The notes under the pieces: generated by a model
What the model was told of the DNA's origin: nothing
What the model saw: the letters and a program-made list of their open reading frames with translations, nothing else
The model's database searches: none
Assembly: GCA_963819905.1 (NCBI GenBank)
Contig: CAWFXP010000001.1
Span: forward strand, 310,001 to 374,000
From: CAWCQC01 sp963819905
GTDB lineage: Bacteria > Actinomycetota > Thermoleophilia > Gaiellales > Gaiellaceae
DNA: 64,000 nucleotides
Reading direction: 5' to 3'
Position numbers and translations under genes: made by a program
Shown: piece after piece, positions 11,617-19,845 of the stretch
How positions within the stretch are numbered: position 1 is the first letter of the stretch
Layout: each line of letters starts with the position of its first letter

Positions 11617-14600
11617 GTGACACAACTTCGGCATGGTGCGGCACTTGCCGGATACCGCATCGAGGCACTGATCGGCGAGGGCTCGACGGGCGCCGTGTAT
11701 TCGGCACTCGACGTCGCGCTCGACCGCCGGGTGGCGTTGAAGGTGCTCTTGCCCGAGCTGGCACGCGACCCACGCTTCCGGGAGCGCTTCCTGCGCGAGT
11801 CGAAGGTCGCTGCGTCGCTGGAGCATCCCAACATCGTCCCGATCCACGCCGTCGGCGAGGCGGACGGCGTGCTCTTCATCGCCATGCGCTACGTCGACGG
11901 GCGGGACCTGAGCTCGATCCTGCAGCAGGTCGGTCGGCTCGATCCGGAGCGTGTGGTCGGGTTGCTCTCGCAGGTTGCGTCTGCGCTCGACGCGGCCCAC
12001 GAGCGAGGTCTCGTACACCGCGACGTGAAGCCCGCAAACATCCTCGTTGCGCGGCACGGCGAGCGCGAGCACGCCTACCTTTGCGATTTCGGCCTCGCGA
12101 AGCACACGTCGACCGTGACAAGCCTGACCGGTGAGCGGTCGGTGGTCGGCACCGTCGACTACCTGGCGCCCGAGCAGATCGACGGAATGCCCGTCGACGG
12201 CCGGGTCGACGTCTACGGGCTCGGCTGCGTGCTCTTCGAGTGCCTGGCCGGGGCGCCGCCATACGGGCGGGAGAACGAGATCGCCTCGCTCCTCGCGCAC
12301 CTCAAGGAGCCGATCCCCCGGATCACGGAGCGCCGTCCCGAGCTGCCGCGGCCGCTCGACGACGTGTTCGCTGCCGTCCTCGCGAAGAATCGCGACGAGC
12401 GCTATCCGACCTGCGGCGCGATGATCGCCGCGGCCGAGACCGCGCTCGGCGGCGAGGCGCCCGAGCGGCCGGAGCCCCCGCAGAAACCGGCGGCGACCCT
12501 CCAGACGTTCGTGTTCTGCGACATCAGGGGGTACACGGCCTACACGCGCGAGCAGGGGGACGAGGCGGCGGCGGCCCTCGCGTCGACCTTCGCCGGGCTC
12601 GTCGGCGCGCTCGCCCCCGAGTTCGACGGCAGGCTGCACGAGCTCCGCGGCGACGAGGCGCTGATCGTGTTCGCGTCGGCCCGACAGGCGCTGCGTTTTG
12701 CGCTCGCGTTGCAGCGCCGGGTGGTTGACGGCGAGCTGCCGCGCGGAGTCGGCGTCGGGCTCGACGCGGGCGAAGCGGTCGCCGTCGCGGACGGCTATCG
12801 CGGGGGCGCGCTGAACCGTGCCGCGCGGTTGTGCGCGCTGGCTGGTCCCGGCGACGTCCTGGCCTCGGACGGGGTCGTCCATCTCGCCGGGAAGGTCGAG
12901 GGGATCGCGTACGCGCGGCGCAGATCGGAGCGGCTCAAGGGGTTCGACGAGCCGGTGACGCTCGTCGAGGTGGTGCCGGCCGGCGCCAGCCGGGCGCGGA
13001 CACGTCGCCGCCTGAGCCGAGGCTCGAGGCGTGTCCTCATGCTGGCGCTGGGCGCGCTCTTGGTGGTTGCTGCCGCGGTCGCGGCGGTCCTGACGCTGAC
13101 GGGTGGTGAGGGGGAGGAGGGCGGCCAACGCACCGGTACGTCGGCCCAGCCGGTGTCAGCTGCGGTGCCTGCGAACTCGGTCGTCAGCTTCGATCCAGCG
13201 ACGGGAAAGCCCGGAGCCTCGATCGCCGGCCAGACGGCGTGGGCGTTCGTCACCGGCGAGGATGCCGTGTACGGGCTCGACCCCAACCAGCAATATCTCG
13301 TCGAGATCGATTCGGCGAATGCCACGGTGCAGAACCGGATCCCGGTCGACCGGCCGCACCGCTTCCTTCCCACCGTGGAGTTCGGATCGATCTGGTACAC
13401 GACCGAGGACGGCGACGAGGTCGTTCGCGCCGACCCGGTCTTCCATCGTACGGTCGCCCGGATCAAGCTACCGGCAAAGGACCTTCAGCCGAACTTCGGG
13501 ACGAACCCCGGCGGCGTCGCGCGGGTTGGCGACGAGATCTGGGTCACCTACGGCTACCCCGCCCGAGTCGCGCGAATCGACCCGGCCGACAACGAGGTCA
13601 TTCGCACCTGGAGGCTGCCCGACGGTCCGCCGGTATCCACCAACATCGTCGCCGGCGGCGGTGATATCTGGGCGCTCTACGACGACGGCAGCGCCGTCAT
13701 GCGGCTCTCGGCGGCGGGGGAAGTCGAGGCCACCGGGAAGCTCGCGGGCGGCGGCGCAGTCGCCGCCGTCGCCGCCGAGGGATACCTCTGGGTTGCGATG
13801 GATGCGAGCGGCGGAGTCTGGAAGCTCGACCGCGACGCGTCGGTTCGCGGCCAGATCAGGACCGGCGCCGGCCCCTGGGAGATGATCGAGGCGGACGGCT
13901 ACCTCTGGGTCTCGAACTCTCGCGCCGGCACGGTGAGCCGGCTCGACCCGAGGACGGACGCCGTTCGCCAGACGAAGACGGGCCACCGCCCGCTCGGCGT
14001 GGCCGTGACCGGCGAACGGCTCTGGGTCGGCCTCGAGCTGTCGGCAGCCGAGGGCCGCGCCGCCATCGAGGGTGACCGCGTCATCAGTGTCGCGCTGGCG
14101 GAGGGCACCCCTGTAACCGATCCAGCCGCCACCAACGACATACCGTCGCTCGTCCTCGCCCACTCCATCGGGGTCGGGTTGATGCGCTACCAGCCCGCGC
14201 CGGACGGTACGGCGGAGATCATCCCCGAGCTGGCGGCAGGTCCACCCGAGGTGTCCGACGACCTGCGACGGTACACGTTCACGGTCCTCTCAGGTTTCCG
14301 CTTCTCGCCTCCCTCCGGTGAGCCGGTAACCGCCGAGACCGTCCGTTATTCGCTCGAGCGTGCGATCGCCGAAGAGGGGTTCTGCAACTACCTCCTGGGC
14401 GGCGATGTCGTCGGGGCCGCGGAGTTCCAGGAAGGGAACGCGGACCACGTCGCCGGAATCTCCGTCGAAGGTGAGACGATCTCGATCGAGCTGACCGCGC
14501 CCTCGGCGACCCTCCCCGCGCGCCTCGCGTCGCCGTGTGCCACGGTTGTGCCGGTCGGCACCCCCGTGAGCGAGAGCCAGGCGGGGCTGCTGCAGCCGAT

Positions 14601-15615
14601 CGCGTCGGCCGGGCCCTACTACGTCGACACCCATGCCGCAGGCGAGCAGCTCGTCGTCCTTCCGAATCCGAACTACGCCGGCACGCGTTCTCCGCAGCTC
14701 GACGGAATCGTGTTCGCCGTGGCCGGCGACCCCGAGCGCGCGGCTGTGCTCGTCGAGCAGGGTCGCGCCGATCTTGTGGCGGACGTCGGGGAGGAGTTGA
14801 GCCCGGCGTTCTCCTTCGACGGCCGGCTCGAGCGGCAGTTCGGGCAGGAGGACTGCCTTTCGAGCACCGGCGGGCAGCCGTGTTTCGTCCGGCCCCCGTC
14901 GAACCTCATCCGCTTCATTCAGCTCGATACGCGCCGCGGCATGCTTGCCGATCCCGACGTGCGGCGCGCCTTTTCGATCGGTCTGGATCGCGAGACGCTG
15001 GCACGGCTCGCGCAGGGCTACCCGATCACGCGCCTGATCGGCCCCGGTGTGCCGGGACACGCTCCCGCGCCTCTCGTGCCGGCGGGCGGCGACGCCGCGA
15101 CGGCCAGAGGGCTGATGGACGGGCGGTCCGCGACGGTCAGGCTTGGTTTCCTGCGCTTCGCCGAGGAGGATCGGCGTGTCGCTTCCGCCATCCGCGACCA
15201 GCTCGAGCCGGTGGGTATCCGCGTCGTCCTCGAACCGTCCGACGACTCTTTCGCCGAGGCCGTGCGCCCGGGAACGAAGCTCACCGGGCTCTTCGCCGGT
15301 TGGGCGCTCGACTTCGCGGACCCAGAGAACATGATCTACCTGGTCGTCTCGCCACGCTCTCCGGACTACTTCTTCCCGCCGTGGTTTACGAACGAAGCGC
15401 TGCTCGACGAGATCGACGAGGCGCTCGCGGTCGTCGGGCCGGACCGGCCGCCGACTTGGCGGGCGATCGACGAGAGTCTCGCCGAAGAGGCTGCGTTCAT
15501 CCCCCTGTACACGGACTTCAGCTATCCCCAGCTCTTCTCGAGCCGGGTCGGCTGTCAGATCTTCCTGCCGCTGTACAGCGGCCTCGTCGACCTCGGCTCG
15601 CTCTGCCTGCGCTGA
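11617..15615 (+). CDS. Receptor-like fusion: Ser/Thr kinase, class III cyclase, membrane span, beta-propeller, SBP_bac_5
   Basis: The predicted protein has 1,332 residues. Residues 10-270 are a complete Hanks-type kinase: GEGSTGAVY loop, ALKVL lysine, HRDVKPAN near 133, DFG near 153, APE. Residues 295-455 are a class III nucleotidyl cyclase with both metal aspartates (FCDIRGYT, LRGDEAL) and the N...R pair (LNRAARLC); the adenine-selecting lysine is not evident. One transmembrane helix lies at about 472-495. Residues 510-830 contain YVTN-like propeller repeats (DEIWVTYG, GYLWVSNS), and 840-1330 are an extracytoplasmic SBP_bac_5 solute-binding domain. No ABC permease or ATPase is nearby, so the binding domain probably senses rather than transports. 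It is a paralogue of the gene at 19846. The start was chosen from its promoter. Confidence 0.85.
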   Translation: MTQLRHGAALAGYRIEALIGEGSTGAVYSALDVALDRRVALKVLLPELARDPRFRERFLRESKVAASLEHPNIVPIHAVGEADGVLFIAMRYVDGRDLSSILQQVGRLDPERVVGLLSQVASALDAAHERGLVHRDVKPANILVARHGEREHAYLCDFGLAKHTSTVTSLTGERSVVGTVDYLAPEQIDGMPVDGRVDVYGLGCVLFECLAGAPPYGRENEIASLLAHLKEPIPRITERRPELPRPLDDVFAAVLAKNRDERYPTCGAMIAAAETALGGEAPERPEPPQKPAATLQTFVFCDIRGYTAYTREQGDEAAAALASTFAGLVGALAPEFDGRLHELRGDEALIVFASARQALRFALALQRRVVDGELPRGVGVGLDAGEAVAVADGYRGGALNRAARLCALAGPGDVLASDGVVHLAGKVEGIAYARRRSERLKGFDEPVTLVEVVPAGASRARTRRRLSRGSRRVLMLALGALLVVAAAVAAVLTLTGGEGEEGGQRTGTSAQPVSAAVPANSVVSFDPATGKPGASIAGQTAWAFVTGEDAVYGLDPNQQYLVEIDSANATVQNRIPVDRPHRFLPTVEFGSIWYTTEDGDEVVRADPVFHRTVARIKLPAKDLQPNFGTNPGGVARVGDEIWVTYGYPARVARIDPADNEVIRTWRLPDGPPVSTNIVAGGGDIWALYDDGSAVMRLSAAGEVEATGKLAGGGAVAAVAAEGYLWVAMDASGGVWKLDRDASVRGQIRTGAGPWEMIEADGYLWVSNSRAGTVSRLDPRTDAVRQTKTGHRPLGVAVTGERLWVGLELSAAEGRAAIEGDRVISVALAEGTPVTDPAATNDIPSLVLAHSIGVGLMRYQPAPDGTAEIIPELAAGPPEVSDDLRRYTFTVLSGFRFSPPSGEPVTAETVRYSLERAIAEEGFCNYLLGGDVVGAAEFQEGNADHVAGISVEGETISIELTAPSATLPARLASPCATVVPVGTPVSESQAGLLQPIASAGPYYVDTHAAGEQLVVLPNPNYAGTRSPQLDGIVFAVAGDPERAAVLVEQGRADLVADVGEELSPAFSFDGRLERQFGQEDCLSSTGGQPCFVRPPSNLIRFIQLDTRRGMLADPDVRRAFSIGLDRETLARLAQGYPITRLIGPGVPGHAPAPLVPAGGDAATARGLMDGRSATVRLGFLRFAEEDRRVASAIRDQLEPVGIRVVLEPSDDSFAEAVRPGTKLTGLFAGWALDFADPENMIYLVVSPRSPDYFFPPWFTNEALLDEIDEALAVVGPDRPPTWRAIDESLAEEAAFIPLYTDFSYPQLFSSRVGCQIFLPLYSGLVDLGSLCLR

Positions 15616-15642
15616 CGGCCCCGGCGGCTACGCTTGCGTTAC

Positions 15643-16635
15643 GTGCCCGAGTTTGCCGGAGCGGTAGCCGAGAGCTTCGAGGCCCGCATCCGGGGCCTCG
15701 AGGAGGAGTCGCTGTCGCCGTTCGCGGTTCGCTCCTACGAGACGCGTGGGCGGGCGGTACCGGAGGACGAGTGCGGGCTGCGGACGCCCTTCCAGCGCGA
15801 CCGCGATCGCATCGTCCACTCGAAGTCGTTCCGCCGGCTCAAGGACAAGACGCAGGTGTTCATGGCCCCGCGCGGGGATCACTTCCGCACGCGGCTCACA
15901 CACACGCTCGAGGCGGCGGGGATCTCGCGCGTCGTCGCCCGCGCGCTCCGGCTGAACGAGGACCTGACCGAGGCGATCGCCCTCGGGCACGACCTCGGGC
16001 ACCCGCCGTTCGGGCACACGGGTGAGGAGGCGCTCGACGCCGTCCTCCAAGAGCGATACGGACGCCATTTCCGCCACAACGAGCAGTCGCTGCGCCTGGT
16101 CGACATCCTCGAGAAGGACGGGGCAGGGCTCAACCTGACCGTCGAGGTCCGCGATGGGATCCTCAACCACACCGGCCCCGGCGAGCCGGCGACCCTCGAG
16201 GGAAAGATCGTACGCATCGTCGATCGCGTCGCCTACATCAACCACGACATCGACGACGCGCTCCGCGCCGGGATTCTCTCGCCCGGTGACCTTCCCGCAA
16301 GCGAGATCGCGCTTCTCGGCGCCACCGGCTCGAAGCGCATCGACACCCTCGTTCACGATCTCGTCGAGACCTCGGAGGGGAAGGACGACATCCTGCAGAG
16401 CCGAGAGATCGGGCAGGCGATGCTCGACCTGCGGGCGTTCATGTTCGATCGCGTGTATCTCGGCCAGGCTGCCGGGAGCGAGCGGGCTCGGGCGTCCGCG
16501 ACCGTCGCCCGCATCTTCGGCTACCTCGCCGACCATCCGGAGGAGATCCCCGCCGACCGCCCCGGCGACCCGGCGCAGCGGGTAACCGACTACGTCGCCG
16601 GCATGACCGACCGCTTCGCGCTCGCATGGCCCTGA
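15643..16635 (+). CDS. dgt: Deoxyguanosinetriphosphate triphosphohydrolase-like protein
   Basis: The 330-residue HD-domain dNTPase hydrolyses dGTP to deoxyguanosine and triphosphate in characterised members. The metal motif is intact: the first His in RTRLTHTLE, then GHDLGHPPFGHTGE, and a later Asp in VDRVAYINHDIDD. R.RDRIVHSKSFRRLKDKTQVF is the family N-terminal block. GTG 15643 follows a TACGCT -10 box by eight bases. The 3' end overlaps dnaG by ten bases, the dgt-dnaG order known from mycobacteria. Confidence 0.9.
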   Translation: MPEFAGAVAESFEARIRGLEEESLSPFAVRSYETRGRAVPEDECGLRTPFQRDRDRIVHSKSFRRLKDKTQVFMAPRGDHFRTRLTHTLEAAGISRVVARALRLNEDLTEAIALGHDLGHPPFGHTGEEALDAVLQERYGRHFRHNEQSLRLVDILEKDGAGLNLTVEVRDGILNHTGPGEPATLEGKIVRIVDRVAYINHDIDDALRAGILSPGDLPASEIALLGATGSKRIDTLVHDLVETSEGKDDILQSREIGQAMLDLRAFMFDRVYLGQAAGSERARASATVARIFGYLADHPEEIPADRPGDPAQRVTDYVAGMTDRFALAWP

Positions 16636-18269
16636 TCAAGCCGTCCTCCGTCCGGGAGGTGGTGGAGGCGGCCGACATGGTCGAGATCGTGTCGGCGAAG
16701 ACGCAGCTCCGGCGTGTCGGCGGCCGCTGGACAGGACGCTGCCCGTTTCACGAGGAGCGGACGCCGAGCTTCTCGGTCAACCCGGTCGGCAAGCTGTACC
16801 ACTGCTTCGGCTGCGGCGCGGGCGGCGACGTGATCACGTTCGTGCGCGAGACCGAGGGGCTCGACTTCGTGGAGGCGGTGGAGTGGCTCGCCGATCGCTT
16901 CCGGGTCGAGCTCCAGTACGAGGAATCCTCGTCCGACCACGAGCAAGGCCGCCGGCGACGCGAGCGGCTGCTCGACGTCCTCGACGCCGCCGCGCGCTAT
17001 TACGAGCGGTACCTGTGGGAGGCATCCGCGGGCGCACCCGTACGCGAGTACCTCGCCGGCCGCGGGCTCGACGAGACGATCTGCCGCGAGTTCCGCCTCG
17101 GTCTCTCCCCGGGCGGCGACCGGATGCCGCGCGGCGCGCGGGCGAAGGGCTATTCGGCGCAGGAGCTCACTGCCGCAGGGCTCGTCAACCGCCGCGGGAA
17201 CGACTACTTCGCTGGGCGTCTCGTCTTCCCGCTGGCCGACGCGCGCGGGCGCGTGCTCGGCTTCGGTGCCCGGCGACTCTCGGACGACGATCCGATCAAG
17301 GCGAAGTACGTCAACTCTCCCGAGAGCGAGTTGTTCCACAAGGCGTCGCTCGTCTACGGCCTCGATCGTGCCCGCGCCCGCATCGCCAAGGAAGACCGCG
17401 CGATCGTCGTCGAGGGGTATACCGACGTCCTCGCGCTCCACCAGGCGGGCCTCTCGACCACGGTCGCAGCTATGGGAACGGCTCTCACCGAGCGACAGCT
17501 CCGCGAGCTGCGCCGCCTGTGCTCGCGCCTCTACCTGTGCTTCGACGCCGACAAGGCTGGCGCCGAGGCGACCCTTCGCGGCATGGATCTCGCCTATCGC
17601 GAGTTCGCCGAGGTGCGCGTGGTCGCCCTGCCGACTGGCACCGACCCGGCCGAGGCGGCCGAGGGGTTCGCGGCACGGCTCGAGGCTGCCGAATCGTATC
17701 CGCGGTACCGCATGAAGCTCGAGATCGACCGGGCGCCGAGCCGGGAGGCTGCCTTCCAGCGGGTGCAGGACGTCGTCGCCGCGTTCGACCAGAACACCGA
17801 GTGGCTCGAGGCGGTCGAGTACGCCTCCGATCAGCTCGATCTGCCGCACGACCTGCAGGCAGCGCTCGCGCCGCGGGTCTCGAGAGCCACCGGTGAGGTC
17901 TCACGAAAGGTGGTCCACGCAGGCGATCGGCTCGAGCGCCGTGCGCTGGCCGGCTGTCTCGCGCACCCGCAGCTCGTCCCGGTGCTCGCCGAGGCCGGCG
18001 AGGAGCACTTCGACTCCGAGCTCCACCGACGGATGCTGCGGCACCTGGTGGCCGGCGCGGATGCCGATCCCGACCTGGTGTCCCTCCGAGCCGAGCTCGA
18101 CGCGCTCGCCGCAGCCGAGGGAATCAACGAGGACACGGCAAGGGAGCTGCTCCTGCGGCTTCACGAGCGCCACATCCGGCGCGAGCTCGTGACCGCCGAT
18201 CTCGAGCGGACCAAGGACCTCCAGACCCAGCTCGAGCGAATCCAGGCCGCGGTCTCCGAGCTCGCATGA
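16626..18269 (+). CDS. dnaG: DNA primase
   Basis: The 547-residue primase synthesises RNA primers at the replication fork. The N-terminal CHC2 zinc finger is intact (Cys39, His42, Cys60, Cys63: CPFH...CFGC). The TOPRIM core has VVEGYTDVLAL near 260 and FDADKAGAEAT near 304. The C-terminal DnaB-binding region (about 430-547) is present and helical. It starts inside dgt. The usual neighbour rpoD does not follow; a tRNA-Asn gene comes next. Confidence 0.95.
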   Translation: MALIKPSSVREVVEAADMVEIVSAKTQLRRVGGRWTGRCPFHEERTPSFSVNPVGKLYHCFGCGAGGDVITFVRETEGLDFVEAVEWLADRFRVELQYEESSSDHEQGRRRRERLLDVLDAAARYYERYLWEASAGAPVREYLAGRGLDETICREFRLGLSPGGDRMPRGARAKGYSAQELTAAGLVNRRGNDYFAGRLVFPLADARGRVLGFGARRLSDDDPIKAKYVNSPESELFHKASLVYGLDRARARIAKEDRAIVVEGYTDVLALHQAGLSTTVAAMGTALTERQLRELRRLCSRLYLCFDADKAGAEATLRGMDLAYREFAEVRVVALPTGTDPAEAAEGFAARLEAAESYPRYRMKLEIDRAPSREAAFQRVQDVVAAFDQNTEWLEAVEYASDQLDLPHDLQAALAPRVSRATGEVSRKVVHAGDRLERRALAGCLAHPQLVPVLAEAGEEHFDSELHRRMLRHLVAGADADPDLVSLRAELDALAAAEGINEDTARELLLRLHERHIRRELVTADLERTKDLQTQLERIQAAVSELA

Positions 18270-18282
18270 CTGGCTCGGCCGG

Positions 18283-18288
18283 TAGAAT
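18283..18288 (+). promoter_or_regulatory. -10 box of tRNA-Asn
   Basis: TAGAAT lies 13 bases before the mature tRNA 5' end. No clear -35 box is visible in the dnaG 3' end. Confidence 0.4.
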
Positions 18289-18301
18289 CTCCGGGCTGCC
18301 T

Positions 18302-18374
18302 TCCCCGGTAGCTCAATTGGCAGAGCATCCGGCTGTTAACCGGAGGGTTACTGGTTCGAGTCCAGTCCGGGGAG
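18302..18374 (+). tRNA. tRNA-Asn (anticodon GTT)
   Basis: A 73-nt cloverleaf: acceptor TCCCCGG pairs with CCGGGGA, the anticodon stem CCGGC/ACCGG-type arm frames loop CTGTTAA with GTT, and the T arm is ACTGG-TTCGAGT-CCAGT. The discriminator base is G and the CCA tail is not encoded. Confidence 0.95.
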
Positions 18375-18422
18375 TACCGAAGCGCCCGGACGAGGCGTCC
18401 CCTGTCGAGCGCTGGCGCGGGA

Positions 18423-19088
18423 GTGGTTCACACGGCGCTTGAGCTCGGTCACGACGATCCGTGGGTCCGGCGCGGCTACGGCCAGGCTTCGATCGAGCCG
18501 GGCGAACGTCCCGCGGTACTCGTCGTCGATCTCCAGTACGCGTTCACGGATCCCGCCTTCGAGTTCGGAGGCGCCGAGCTGATCGAGCGAGCCACGCAGA
18601 ACACCGCGCGCCTCCTCGCCGCTGCCAGGAGCGCGGCGGTTCCCGTGTTCCAGACGGTCGTCGCCTGGCGGGACGCGAGTGACATCGGCCTCTGGACGAT
18701 CAAGCTGCCGCCGTGCGCAAAGATCACGCCCGACTCGCGCTGGGCGCAGGTCGACGCCCGAGTCTGGGACGAGAGCGACACGCTCCTCGTCAAGAAGTGG
18801 CCGTCGTTCTTCCACGGCACGCCCCTGCACTCGCTCCTGACCGCGCTACAACGGGATACGGTGATCGTCACGGGCTGCACGACCTCGGGCTGCGTGCGCG
18901 CGACCACGGTCGATGCGTTCTCCGGCGGTTTCAGGACGCTCGTGCCCGAGGACTGCGTCGGCGATCAGGGTCGGGATGCCCACGAGTCGAACCTCCGTGA
19001 CGTCCACAGGCGGTACGCGGAGGTAACGGGCTCGGACGAGGTCATCGCCTACCTCGAGACCGTGTCCGAACGCGCCTTGCTCGGATAG
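18423..19088 (+). CDS. Isochorismatase-fold cysteine hydrolase (N-carbamoylsarcosine amidase-like)
   Basis: The 221-residue cysteine hydrolase has its catalytic triad visible: Asp36 (VLVVDLQ), Lys124 (LVKKWPSFF) and Cys157 (TGCTTSGCVRATT), with the cis-peptide region before the Cys. The TTSGCVRATTVDAFSGGFR and later HESNLRDV segments are most like N-carbamoylsarcosine amidohydrolase and maleamate amidase subgroups, rather than isochorismatase or nicotinamidase proper. The substrate is inferred. Start GTG 18423 has a weak GGGAG directly before it. Confidence 0.75.
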   Translation: MVHTALELGHDDPWVRRGYGQASIEPGERPAVLVVDLQYAFTDPAFEFGGAELIERATQNTARLLAAARSAAVPVFQTVVAWRDASDIGLWTIKLPPCAKITPDSRWAQVDARVWDESDTLLVKKWPSFFHGTPLHSLLTALQRDTVIVTGCTTSGCVRATTVDAFSGGFRTLVPEDCVGDQGRDAHESNLRDVHRRYAEVTGSDEVIAYLETVSERALLG

Positions 19089-19118
19089 AGTCCTGCTTCC
19101 ACCGACCTGGAGGTACCG

Positions 19119-19400
19119 ATGAGCATCGTCATTCGCTTTGCGCCCACGTCCGTCTCGACCCAGAAGTACGACGACACCGTCGAGCGTGTCAACGCGGTGC
19201 TGGGCGAGGACCTGCCGGACGGCTGCGAAATGCACGTCGCGTTCGTCGGCCCTGACGGGAACGTCCGCGTGAGCGAGATCTGGGATTCCCGGGAACAGTG
19301 GGAGGCGTTCGGCGAGAAGCTCATGCCGCTCCTGGCCGAAGCGGGGATCGAACCAGGCGAGCCCGAGGTGTTCGAGGTTCACCGGCTCGACAAGCGCTGA
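19119..19400 (+). CDS. Small dimeric alpha/beta-barrel protein
   Basis: This 93-residue protein (MSIVIRFAPTSVSTQKYDD..., VSEIWDSREQWEAFGEKL) has the pattern of antibiotic-biosynthesis-monooxygenase-like dimeric alpha/beta barrels: an IWDS/EQW helix followed by a final beta strand EVFEVHRL. A GGAGG Shine-Dalgarno lies seven bases before ATG 19119. It follows the hydrolase by 30 bases and is probably cotranscribed. The function is unknown. Confidence 0.65.
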   Translation: MSIVIRFAPTSVSTQKYDDTVERVNAVLGEDLPDGCEMHVAFVGPDGNVRVSEIWDSREQWEAFGEKLMPLLAEAGIEPGEPEVFEVHRLDKR

Positions 19401-19442
19401 GATCCGGCGGCGAGGACGAGGCGCCCGCTCCCGCCCGAGGGA

Positions 19443-19625
19443 TCAGGCGCCGGCGAGATCCTCTGCGCCGTCCTCGCGCTCGGGGTTCGGGTCCACCGGC
19501 GGATTGCCGGGCTCGGGCGCCAGCGGCGTCTCGATCGGAGGCGCCGGCTCGTCCTCGTCCGGCATGTTCGGCGGCCTCGCCGGCGGAGGTGGGCTCGGCA
19601 CGTTGTGGCCTTGCACGGTGAGCAT
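19443..19625 (-). CDS. Small acidic proline-rich protein
   Basis: A 60-residue protein rich in Pro, Glu and Asp (VPSPPPPARPPNMPDED...), predicted disordered, with no transmembrane segment. The ATG at 19625 has an excellent GGGAGG Shine-Dalgarno six bases upstream, the main reason to call it a gene. It converges with the 19119 gene. No family is recognised. Confidence 0.5.
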   Translation of the reverse strand: MLTVQGHNVPSPPPPARPPNMPDEDEPAPPIETPLAPEPGNPPVDPNPEREDGAEDLAGA

Positions 19626-19845
19626 CGGTCCTCCCATCGTCGCTTGACGGCAGATACCCGCTCGCGCCGGTCTCGAACCAAGGCCTCCAGCCGGGGCATC
19701 GTGTAGAAGCCGGCAATGCATGCGGCTGCGCGTCTGCCGGTGGCTCGCCGCCGGCGCGCGCAAGCCGGGCGTCGATCGTGTTCGCGACCCGGTGATCCGC
19801 CGCCCTGGCGCGGTTCCGGCCGGCGCCCCATAATCGCGAATAGGC

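Noticed and set aside
16626..18422. Macromolecular synthesis operon with rpoD after dnaG
   Set aside because: No sigma factor follows; the next features are tRNA-Asn and an amidase-like gene.
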